Positions 52,081 through 59,246 of a stretch of DNA of 64,000 nt are shown piece after piece. Each line of letters starts with the position of its first letter. Positions within the stretch are counted from its first letter, which is position 1. The notes beneath the pieces were generated by a model, which saw nothing but the letters and a program-made list of their open reading frames with translations, was not told where the DNA came from and made no database searches. Origin of the DNA: G965250275 sp965250275 (lineage in GTDB: Bacteria; Pseudomonadota; Alphaproteobacteria; Rhodobacterales; Rhodobacteraceae); NCBI GenBank assembly GCA_965250275.1, contig OZ252297.1, positions 2,728,001 to 2,792,000 of the forward strand, read 5' to 3'. Position numbers and translations under genes: made by a program.

Positions 52081-53160
52081 TCAGAACATCTGCAACTGAT
52101 CGCCTGCCCTCGGCGGTAGACGGAACAGGTCGCACCGCAAGGGTGGCGCATCTGTCGCAAGTCCAAGGCGCCGCACCGCTTTCGTGAACCGGGCCTGCAC
52201 GATCTTTGCGTAGGCACCCTCCCCCCGCATGCGGTGCCCCCAGCGCGCGTCATAGTCCTTGCCGCCGTGCATCTCGCGCAGGCGGGCCATGATCCGAGCG
52301 GCGCGGTTCGGCACATGGGTGGCCATCCATTCCTGCCAAAGGGCAGAAACCTCGCGCGGCAGGCGCAGCATGATCCAGCTTGCCGTCGCAGCCCCGGCAT
52401 CCCGGCCTGCTTCGAGGATATGCTCCAGCTCCGGATCTGTCAGCGCCGGCACCATCGGTGAGGCCATCACCCGCACCGGAACACCGGCCTCGGTCAGCGC
52501 CCGGATTGTCGCGAGGCGCCGAGAGGGCGACGGGGCGCGTGGCTCCATACGACGCGCCAGATCGCGGTCCAGCGTCGTGACCGATATCCCCACACGTACC
52601 AACCCCTGGGCCGCCATCGGGGCCAGAATGTCGATGTCACGCTCGATCAGCGTGCCCTTGGTGACGATGGCGACAGGATGCCGGAATGCCGCAAGGACCC
52701 GCAAACAATTGCGGTTGATTTCATATTGCTTCTCCACCGGCTGATAAGGATCAGTGTTCGTCCCAATGGCAATCGGCGCCACGCGATACCGTCGCGCGCA
52801 CAGCTCAGCCTCCAGCACCTTCGGAGCGGTCGGCCGGGCAACAAGCCGTGTCTCAAAATCCAGCCCCGGCGATAATCCCAGATAGGCGTGACTGGGACGC
52901 GCAAAACAATAGACGCAGCCATGCTCACACCCGCGATACGGGTTGATGGACCGGTCAAAGGGCAAATCCGGCGATCGATTGTAGGTGATCAGACTGCGGG
53001 GGCGCTCCTCGCTCACCTGCGTTCGGAAATCGGAGCGCTCTTCGGCTATCTCCCAGCCGTCCCATGTCTCCTCACGGTTCAGATCAAACCGTCCAGAGAC
53101 ATTGCTGACGGCACCGCGCGCCTTGCGCCGCGCCGGATCTATGGGACAGGAGTCGGACAT
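52081..53160 (-). CDS. PA0069-type radical SAM protein
   Basis: A 359-aa radical SAM protein of the SPL-like PA0069 family. The iron-sulfur triad is CEHGCVYC (CxxxCxxC), following NPYRG, with GTNTDPYQPVEK next. The family is related to spore photoproduct lyase by sequence but its reaction is unknown. It is convergent with the homocysteine methyltransferase gene and divergent from the corrinoid-protein gene, so it may be unrelated to methionine synthesis. Confidence 0.9.
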   Translation of the reverse strand: MSDSCPIDPARRKARGAVSNVSGRFDLNREETWDGWEIAEERSDFRTQVSEERPRSLITYNRSPDLPFDRSINPYRGCEHGCVYCFARPSHAYLGLSPGLDFETRLVARPTAPKVLEAELCARRYRVAPIAIGTNTDPYQPVEKQYEINRNCLRVLAAFRHPVAIVTKGTLIERDIDILAPMAAQGLVRVGISVTTLDRDLARRMEPRAPSPSRRLATIRALTEAGVPVRVMASPMVPALTDPELEHILEAGRDAGAATASWIMLRLPREVSALWQEWMATHVPNRAARIMARLREMHGGKDYDARWGHRMRGEGAYAKIVQARFTKAVRRLGLATDAPPLRCDLFRLPPRAGDQLQMF

Positions 53161-53333
53161 GCCTCAAAATGGAACAAAAAGAGAACACATGCAATAACCC
53201 CCATCTTTTCCATGCAAATTCTTCATTACCAATCTGTCACAACTGTCTCTATGTCGGTTGCAGAACCGTCCATGTCGCAATCATTGCAGTCCGGATGCGG
53301 CCATATGGCCAAATGACAGAGAAAACGGTCCGT

Positions 53334-53363
53334 AGGGGTTCAGACCCCTGCCCAGTCTGAGGA
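53334..53363 (+). promoter_or_regulatory. Mutually exclusive hairpins over the ribosome site
   Basis: AGGGGT-TCAG-ACCCCT (53334-53349) overlaps CAGAC-CCCTGCCCA-GTCTG (53341-53359). Only one can form. The second ends inside TCTGAGGA, the likely Shine-Dalgarno of the corrinoid-protein gene at 53373, so the switch could hide or expose it. Chance cannot be excluded. Confidence 0.45.
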
Positions 53364-53372
53364 AGCGCGCCT

Positions 53373-54077
53373 ATGTCGGAAGACGAAGACGATATCGTCC
53401 TGAGCGAATTGGACGATGAGGAGCTCGTTCAACAGATGTTCGATGACCTCTATGACGGTCTCAAAGAAGAGATCGAAGAAGGCGTCAACATCCTGCTGGA
53501 ACGCAAATGGGAGCCCTATCGCGTCCTGACAGAGGCCCTGGTTGGCGGCATGACTATTGTCGGAAACGATTTCCGCGACGGTATCCTGTTTGTGCCCGAG
53601 GTGCTTCTGGCTGCGAACGCGATGAAGGGCGGCATGGCCATCCTCAAGCCCCTACTTGCAGAAACCGGCGCGCCGCGCGTGGGCAAGATGGTGATCGGCA
53701 CCGTAAAGGGCGACATTCACGACATCGGCAAGAACCTCGTCGGCATGATGATGGAAGGCGCCGGGTTCGAGGTGGTGGATCTCGGTATCAACAACCCGGT
53801 CGAAAACTACATCGAGGCGCTGGAGCGTGAAGACGCAGACATTCTTGGCATGTCGGCCCTTCTGACCACCACGATGCCCTACATGAAAGTCGTGATCGAT
53901 ACGCTTGTCGAACAGGGCATGCGCGAAGATTACATCGTTCTGGTTGGTGGCGCACCGCTGAACGAGGAATTTGGCAAGGCCATTGGTGCTGACGCTTACT
54001 GCCGCGATGCTGCGGTCGCCGTCGAAACCGCCAAAGACTGGATCGGGCGCAAGCACAATCAGCTTGCGGCAGGCTGA
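53373..54077 (+). CDS. Corrinoid-binding methyltransferase partner protein
   Basis: A 234-aa B12-binding protein. A helical cap domain (residues 1-100, LVQQMFDDLYDGLKEEIEEGVNILLERKWEPYRVLTEALVGGM) leads to the cobalamin domain with the His-on motif DIHDIG (Asp114, His116, Gly119), then Ser161 (MSALLTTT) and VLVGGAPLNEE. The family includes MtbC/MttC and the B12 module of MetH. With the homocysteine methyltransferase at 51000 it probably forms a split methionine synthase. A ribosome site GAGGA lies ten bases before the ATG, within the possible switch. Confidence 0.93.
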   Translation: MSEDEDDIVLSELDDEELVQQMFDDLYDGLKEEIEEGVNILLERKWEPYRVLTEALVGGMTIVGNDFRDGILFVPEVLLAANAMKGGMAILKPLLAETGAPRVGKMVIGTVKGDIHDIGKNLVGMMMEGAGFEVVDLGINNPVENYIEALEREDADILGMSALLTTTMPYMKVVIDTLVEQGMREDYIVLVGGAPLNEEFGKAIGADAYCRDAAVAVETAKDWIGRKHNQLAAG

Positions 54078-54153
54078 GCATCCATCGGTCCAAACTTGAG
54101 ACCATCCGGCCTGCCCTGATTTCCGGGCGGGCCGCTTTGTTTTCGGGGGCAAC

Positions 54154-54801
54154 ATGCGTGAACCTGACAATCAGACCCTGACCGAAACCGGACTGCCCCC
54201 GTCGCATCAGGGGCGGATCCTGTTGATTGCCTGTGGTGCATTGGCGCGCGAAATTCTGGATCTCAAAGCCGCCAACGGCTGGACGCACATGGATCTGACC
54301 TGCCTGCCCGCGAAACTGCATCTTTACCCCGATCAGATCACACAGGCGGTGCGCGACACTGTTGCCAAACATCGCGACGACTATTCGTCGATTCACGTCG
54401 TTTACGCCGATTGCGGCACAGGCGGTTTACTCGAAAAGGCCTGTGAGGAACTGGGGGTCGAGATGGTCGCCGGACCGCACTGCTACAGTTTCTTTGAGGG
54501 CAATGCAGAGTTTGCTGCGCGCGGCGACGAGGACATGACGGCGTTTTTCCTGACGGACTTTCTGGTCCGGCAATTCGACGCTTTTGTCTGGAAACCCATG
54601 GGCTTGGACCGTCATCCTCAACTGCGCGATATGCTTTTCGGCAACTACACCAAGCTTGTCTATCAGGCCCAGACGGATGACCCTGACCTGACAGAGAAGG
54701 CGCGCCACTGCGCCGATCGGCTGGGACTGGCGTTTGAGCGACGCCAGACCGGATATGGCGATCTCGATGCGACCCTGCGGGACTGGGCTAACCGGTCCTG
54801 A
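54154..54801 (+). CDS. DUF1638 domain-containing protein
   Basis: A 215-aa protein of DUF1638, a family often next to corrinoid methyltransferase genes. Family motifs are LLIACGALAREI, LPAKLHLYPDQITQAVR and VVYADCGTGGLLEKACEELGVEMVAGPHCYSFFEG, with conserved cysteines (ACG, ADCG, HCY). It lies 76 bases after the corrinoid-protein gene, so they are probably co-transcribed. Its activity is unknown; a supporting role in methyl transfer or corrinoid activation is an inference from position. Confidence 0.88.
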   Translation: MREPDNQTLTETGLPPSHQGRILLIACGALAREILDLKAANGWTHMDLTCLPAKLHLYPDQITQAVRDTVAKHRDDYSSIHVVYADCGTGGLLEKACEELGVEMVAGPHCYSFFEGNAEFAARGDEDMTAFFLTDFLVRQFDAFVWKPMGLDRHPQLRDMLFGNYTKLVYQAQTDDPDLTEKARHCADRLGLAFERRQTGYGDLDATLRDWANRS

Positions 54802-54807
54802 GGTCGG

Positions 54808-55383
54808 TCAGACCATGTCGGTGGCGCTGTCCCAAAGAACATAAGCACCCGCCAGCATCATCACATAAGGGCTGACGGCTTCGGCCCGCGTTGCCACAAC
54901 CTGTGCCCGATCAGCGACACGGCTCAGCAGCGCCGCACACACGGCCATGATGACGATGGCGCCGGACGCCCCAAGGAGCACGGCAATCCGGTAACTGCGA
55001 GCACTGTCGATCACCAGCGGTGTCATGACGGCCAGACTGTCGCCGGACATGCCCAAAAACATCACCAGGGTTAGCCCAAACCCGGCCACCGCTGGCGGAG
55101 CGGCGACATCGGATTGTCCCCCATGGCGTCGCCACAAGGTCCAGAGGCCCAGTGCGATGGGGATGACGCCGACATAGCCGGTCCAACGCGGAAGCAACCC
55201 GCTCGCACCTGCGGCGATCGCGAACACGGCGCCCAGCACAATGATCTGCGCCAGAACATAGCTGGCAATCGCGCGGCGTACGCCCAGCAAGGGCAGAACT
55301 GCAAACAATAGCGCAAGGTTGTCCAGATTGGTCAGGATCTGCGCCATCCCGGCCGAGAGTGCAAAGGCGATTTCGTCGATCAT
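54808..55383 (-). CDS. Cadmium-resistance-like (CadD) transporter
   Basis: A 191-aa integral membrane protein, start MIDEIAFALSAGMAQILTNLDNLALLF at 55383. The frame upstream lies within lpxB and is not protein-like. Features ILTNLDNLALLFAVLP and MFLGMSGDSLAVMTPLVID fit the CadD/LysE-like exporters with five to six helices. Substrates of the family include Cd2+, but this one is unproven. Its start overlaps the lpxB stop by four bases, so it may be co-transcribed with the lipid A genes. Confidence 0.8.
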   Translation of the reverse strand: MIDEIAFALSAGMAQILTNLDNLALLFAVLPLLGVRRAIASYVLAQIIVLGAVFAIAAGASGLLPRWTGYVGVIPIALGLWTLWRRHGGQSDVAAPPAVAGFGLTLVMFLGMSGDSLAVMTPLVIDSARSYRIAVLLGASGAIVIMAVCAALLSRVADRAQVVATRAEAVSPYVMMLAGAYVLWDSATDMV

Positions 55384-56540
55384 ATAGCGTTCAGCCCGTT
55401 CAGGACTGCCTGCGCCGCGCGCAGGCCCGGCGCCTCTCCGCCCTGCCCCAGCCGCTGCATTGTCAGCGCCATGGCTTCGCTCTGGGCACTCGGATCCGCC
55501 ATAACCCTCAGTAGCGTGGCCGAAATCAGATCTGGGCGGCAATCCGGACCAATACACTCAGGCACAACGCGGGTTTCACTCACCAGATTGACCAGGGTCA
55601 CGGTGTCAAGTTTCACCATACGTTTGGCGATCTGCCATGTGAGCCAGTTGAGCTTGTAGGCCACAACCATGGGTGTGCCCGCTGCGGCCAATTCCAGCGA
55701 CACGGTGCCGGATGCTGCCAGTGCAAAATCCGCCGCAGCGAAGGCCGCACGCTTGTAGGATGCGGCGGTTTCTGCATCAAAATCGGTGGGATCGATCACC
55801 GTGACCGAACCCGGCCAGTCCGCCACAGCTTCGCGCACCAGCCCCGCAACACCCGCCACTGTGGGCACCACAAGCCTCAGATCGAAGTACTGCGCCAGAA
55901 CAGGGCCAAGGGACGGGCCAAAAATAGGCGCAAGCCGCCCAACTTCGCCCTTTCGCGAACCTGGAAGAACCAGCAGTAAGGGCGCATCGCCCAGATCAAA
56001 GACCTGCCGGAAACGTGAGATATCGTCGGCGCTGGCCTGTGGCTCTGCCACAACCGGATGGCCCACAAAATCACATGCCATACCGGCCGCCTCCATGTAA
56101 GGCGGCTCAAATGGCAACAGCACCAGAACCTGATCGATCACCTTGGCCATTTTCTCCGCGCGTCCGGGTCGCCATGCCCAGACCGTCGGTGCCACATAGT
56201 GCACCGTGCGGATATCGGAGGACGCTTTGACCAGTTTTGCGACCCGCAGACTGAAGTCCGGACTGTCGATCGTGATCAGAACATCGGGCTGCTGGTCCAG
56301 AACCGCCTGCGCCGTTTCGGCAATGCGGCGTTTCAGATGTCGATACTTCGGCAGGACTTCCGCGATGCCCATCACGCTCAGCTCTTCCATCGGGAACCGG
56401 CTTTGCAGACCTTCGGCCTGCATCAGCGCACCACCAACCCCTGCGAACTGCACATCCGGCTTCAGCGTCCGCAAGCCCGACATCAAGGCCCCGCCCAGGC
56501 GATCACCGGACGGTTCGCCGGCAATAACAAAGACCCGCAT
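55380..56540 (-). CDS. lpxB: Lipid-A-disaccharide synthase
   Basis: A 386-aa GT-B glycosyltransferase (GT19) joining UDP-diacylglucosamine and lipid X in lipid A synthesis. Start MRVFVIAGEPSGDRLGGALMSGL at 56540. Motifs IDSPDFSLRVAKLVK, HYVAPTVWAWRPGRAEKM and GSRKGEVGRLAPIF are standard, with the C-terminal ASGTVSLELAAAGTPMVVAYK. The frame upstream to 56939 is not coding. Its ATG overlaps the lpxI stop by one base (TGATG). Confidence 0.95.
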   Translation of the reverse strand: MRVFVIAGEPSGDRLGGALMSGLRTLKPDVQFAGVGGALMQAEGLQSRFPMEELSVMGIAEVLPKYRHLKRRIAETAQAVLDQQPDVLITIDSPDFSLRVAKLVKASSDIRTVHYVAPTVWAWRPGRAEKMAKVIDQVLVLLPFEPPYMEAAGMACDFVGHPVVAEPQASADDISRFRQVFDLGDAPLLLVLPGSRKGEVGRLAPIFGPSLGPVLAQYFDLRLVVPTVAGVAGLVREAVADWPGSVTVIDPTDFDAETAASYKRAAFAAADFALAASGTVSLELAAAGTPMVVAYKLNWLTWQIAKRMVKLDTVTLVNLVSETRVVPECIGPDCRPDLISATLLRVMADPSAQSEAMALTMQRLGQGGEAPGLRAAQAVLNGLNAI

Positions 56541-57328
56541 CAGGGCGCCCGAACCCAGAGGAAAATCCCATTCTCGTCGCAGGCTTTCAAAACGGCCTCC
56601 CGGTGCAAGACGATCACCCCACCCGCTTCGATCACGAGACCATCCAGACCGGCGGTGACAGCTCCGGCAACGGTGTCCGGGCCGATGGTGGGCAAATCTG
56701 CACGGCGGTCCTGACCGGTCTTCGGCGCTTTGAACAGAACGCCCCCTTTGCCATCCGGGCGCTGCGCGAGGCTGTTCAGCATCCAATCGGTCCCGAACAC
56801 ACCCTCCAGCGCCAGCGCCTGACCCGAGCGGACCACGCAGGACTGCCCGACATCCGCTGCGCCCAATGCTGACACGATCTCTGCCCCGCGCGCCGCGTCG
56901 TTTTCGTCCCGGTCGCCTGGTTGGGTTGCGGTCGGACATCCGGCCGTCATCAGAAGATCCGGTGCAAGGTCGTGGGCCGCACGAACCGCGATGCCCGCAT
57001 CTTCGAACACAGCAATCATGGCCCGCAAGGCGCCGTCGTCCCCGGAGGTCAGCGCGCGCTGTATGGCCGGCACCAAAGGCATTGTTGCGGCATCAATCGC
57101 TGCGGGATCGATCGGAGGCCGGCGGATGGCACCCGCCATGCAAAGCTCGGTCACACCGCGCTCTTTCAAGGTCCCGATCAGCGTCCCGAGATGTTCCAGC
57201 CGGAACACCAGATCCGCGCTTACTCCCTCTGGCTCAAAATCCGCCAATTGGCAGATCAGTGGCGGCACTGGAAGACGCGCGACGAGTTCCGCGGGCAATG
57301 CACCCGTCCCGGCGACAAGGGCAAGCAT
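56540..57328 (-). CDS. lpxI: UDP-2,3-diacylglucosamine diphosphatase LpxI
   Basis: A 262-aa LpxI, the alphaproteobacterial alternative to LpxH; it hydrolyses UDP-diacylglucosamine to lipid X. It begins LALVAGTGALPAELVARL, with HLGTLIGTLKERGVTELCMAGAIRRP and the C-terminal GADVGQSCVVRSGQALALEG and LPTIGPDTVAGAVTAGLDGLVIEAGGVIVLHRE. It lies four bases after lpxA and just before lpxB, as expected for the pathway order. Confidence 0.95.
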   Translation of the reverse strand: MLALVAGTGALPAELVARLPVPPLICQLADFEPEGVSADLVFRLEHLGTLIGTLKERGVTELCMAGAIRRPPIDPAAIDAATMPLVPAIQRALTSGDDGALRAMIAVFEDAGIAVRAAHDLAPDLLMTAGCPTATQPGDRDENDAARGAEIVSALGAADVGQSCVVRSGQALALEGVFGTDWMLNSLAQRPDGKGGVLFKAPKTGQDRRADLPTIGPDTVAGAVTAGLDGLVIEAGGVIVLHREAVLKACDENGIFLWVRAP

Positions 57329-57332
57329 CCCC

Positions 57333-58118
57333 TCAGTCTCCAGGTGTCAGAAAGTGACGGTCACTGGCCGAGGTCACAAACTCGACAATCTCGCGCACAT
57401 AGTCGCTTTCTGTCTCGCCGCCGAGGCGTTTGGCACGGTCCTGAAAGGTGCCCTCGCCCTGGGCCAGCATCTGAAACGCCGCCCGCAAGGCCGTGATGTC
57501 CACCCGTGCCACGCCGCGCCGTTTCAGGCCCACAAGGTTAAGGCCATCCAGCTCGCCGCGCGGCGCCTGAACCAGCCCGTAGGGGATCACATCCTTGTGC
57601 ACCATGGTCAGGGCACCGATGATCGAACCGCGGCCAACGCGCACCCATTGGTGCAAGCCCGACAAACCGCCGATGATCACGTCATCCTCGATGATGCAGT
57701 GCCCGGCGGCGCCTGCATGATTTACCATGATGACCCTGTCACCGATCTGACAATCATGGGCCACATGCACACCTGCCATGAAGAGGCAATCGTCGCCAAT
57801 TCGAGTGACCCCACCGCCGCCCTCGGTTCCGGTGTTGATCGTCACATGTTCCCGGATCCGGTTGCGGGCACCGATGATCAGCCGGCTGTCTTCGCCACCA
57901 AACTTCAGATCCTGCGGAATCTCGCCAATACAGGACGACGGAAAAACGATGCAGTCCTCACCGATCTCGGTGCGTCCAGTGACCACGACATGGCTCTTCA
58001 GCTCCACCCGGTCGCCAAGCACCACTTCCGGGCCGATCACGCAAAACGGACCGATGCGCACGCCTTCGCCAAGCTGCGCACCCTCCTCGATGACGGCGCT
58101 CGGATGCACGTCCGACAT
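57333..58118 (-). CDS. lpxA: UDP-N-acetylglucosamine acyltransferase
   Basis: A 261-aa left-handed beta-helix acyltransferase, first step of lipid A synthesis. The hexapeptide repeats (for example IEEGAQLGEGVRIGPFCVIGPEVVLGDRVEL) are clear, and the catalytic His is in VHVAHDCQIGD. Start MSDVHPSAVIEEG at 58118 shares its base with the fabZ TGA (TGATG); the frame upstream is shadow. It sits between fabZ and lpxI. Confidence 0.96.
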   Translation of the reverse strand: MSDVHPSAVIEEGAQLGEGVRIGPFCVIGPEVVLGDRVELKSHVVVTGRTEIGEDCIVFPSSCIGEIPQDLKFGGEDSRLIIGARNRIREHVTINTGTEGGGGVTRIGDDCLFMAGVHVAHDCQIGDRVIMVNHAGAAGHCIIEDDVIIGGLSGLHQWVRVGRGSIIGALTMVHKDVIPYGLVQAPRGELDGLNLVGLKRRGVARVDITALRAAFQMLAQGEGTFQDRAKRLGGETESDYVREIVEFVTSASDRHFLTPGD

Positions 58119-58588
58119 CAGATGTTGTCCCAATTCAGATCGACCAGAGCGGAAAACTCAGCCTCGGCCGCCAGTTCTCCGTCGACCAGAGCCCTTCCTC
58201 CGAAACGCCAGATCTTGCTGCCCTTTTTGCCGCGCAAGGTGGTCACATGCATGTGCATGACATCCCCGGGCACAACCTTGCGGCGGAATTTACATTTGTC
58301 GATGTTCATAAAATAGATCAAGAGCTCCTGATCCCGGATATCCAAGGCCGCACCAATCATAACCCCGGCTGTCTGGGCCATGGCCTCAACAATTGTTACA
58401 CCCGGCATGATCGGCGTGCCCGGAAAATGACCCTGAAAATGTGGTTCATTGATCGAGACGTTCTTGATCCCAACCGCACTGTCCGTGCCGTCGATATCGA
58501 TCACGCGATCCACCAGCAAAAAGGGGTAGCGATGCGGCAGAATGCGTTGGATCAACTGGATATCTGCGGTTTTCAGCGCATTGGTCAT
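58118..58588 (-). CDS. fabZ: 3-hydroxyacyl-ACP dehydratase FabZ
   Basis: A 156-aa hot-dog fold dehydratase of fatty-acid synthesis, here supplying the hydroxyacyl chains used by LpxA as well. Start MTNALKTADIQLIQRILPHRYPFLLVD at 58588 is chosen over the frame to 58648. The catalytic His is in PHRYPFLLVDRV, and the Glu is in PGVTIVEAMAQTAG. It is downstream of skp by 72 bases and overlaps lpxA by one base. Confidence 0.96.
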   Translation of the reverse strand: MTNALKTADIQLIQRILPHRYPFLLVDRVIDIDGTDSAVGIKNVSINEPHFQGHFPGTPIMPGVTIVEAMAQTAGVMIGAALDIRDQELLIYFMNIDKCKFRRKVVPGDVMHMHVTTLRGKKGSKIWRFGGRALVDGELAAEAEFSALVDLNWDNI

Positions 58589-58660
58589 CAGTAGTGCTTC
58601 CTCAAGATCTGATCTTGTTTCCCTACCAATCCGAACCCTGCTGGGCAAGCGATCCGCAAG

Positions 58661-59245
58661 CTACGGATCGTCGTCCGGCGGGTCTTGGTCCGGCGTGTCC
58701 TGCAACACCCTGTCGATTCGTGTGATCGCAAGGTCGGTGACATCCGTCACATTCGCACTGAGAAAGACGCTGGACCGCTCGAGAATGACCGACGCGCCGC
58801 TTTCCTGCATCAGGTTTTCCAACACAGGGCGTGCCGAGCGGAAGAATTCCACGCGCCGGAGTTCTCCCCGTTGGGCCAGATCGCGCGCCTTGCTCTCCTG
58901 TTCGCGGCGTATGCCCTGCACCTTTTCGTCAAACGCATCCGCCAGCACGCGAAACGCTTCTGCTTCCAGTTCGGCGCGCTGATCGGTCAGGGCCCTTTCC
59001 TCGGCGGTCAGTTCGGCTTCGATGCGGCGGTTTTCAGCGGCCAGGACCGCACTTTCTGCTTCCAGTTCACGCGCTGCGCGCTTGCCATACGCTGAATCGC
59101 TGAACAATCGATCCGACTCGATGGTCAGGATCGGGCTTTGCACCAGGCCAAGCTGCTGTGCCTGCACCGCAGGACCGATCCAAAACAAGGCAAGCCACGT
59201 CAGGGCCAGTGCAACCGCAGCGCGCCTGGCCCGTCCCGCCGTCAT
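58661..59245 (-). CDS. OmpH/Skp-family periplasmic chaperone
   Basis: A 194-aa Skp-like chaperone. It has an N-terminal signal peptide (VALALTWLALFWIGPAVQA) followed by long alpha-helical tentacles rich in Glu, Ala and Arg (AARELEAESAVLAAENRRIEAELTAEERALTDQRAELEAEAF), which carry unfolded outer-membrane proteins. The acidic tail (DQDPPDDDP) is unusual. It lies one base after bamA on the same strand and upstream of fabZ, a conserved order in Proteobacteria. Confidence 0.9.
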   Translation of the reverse strand: MTAGRARRAAVALALTWLALFWIGPAVQAQQLGLVQSPILTIESDRLFSDSAYGKRAARELEAESAVLAAENRRIEAELTAEERALTDQRAELEAEAFRVLADAFDEKVQGIRREQESKARDLAQRGELRRVEFFRSARPVLENLMQESGASVILERSSVFLSANVTDVTDLAITRIDRVLQDTPDQDPPDDDP

Positions 59246-59246
59246 G

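Noticed and set aside
53161..53372. Cobalamin riboswitch before the corrinoid-protein gene
   Set aside because: The B12-box and the required long multistem fold are not visible in 212 bases; only two short alternative hairpins are.
55384..56939. N-terminal extension of LpxB to 56939 and of the CadD-like protein to 55557
   Set aside because: The extra residues overlap neighbouring genes in other frames and look like shadow sequence; the family starts fit at 56540 and 55383.
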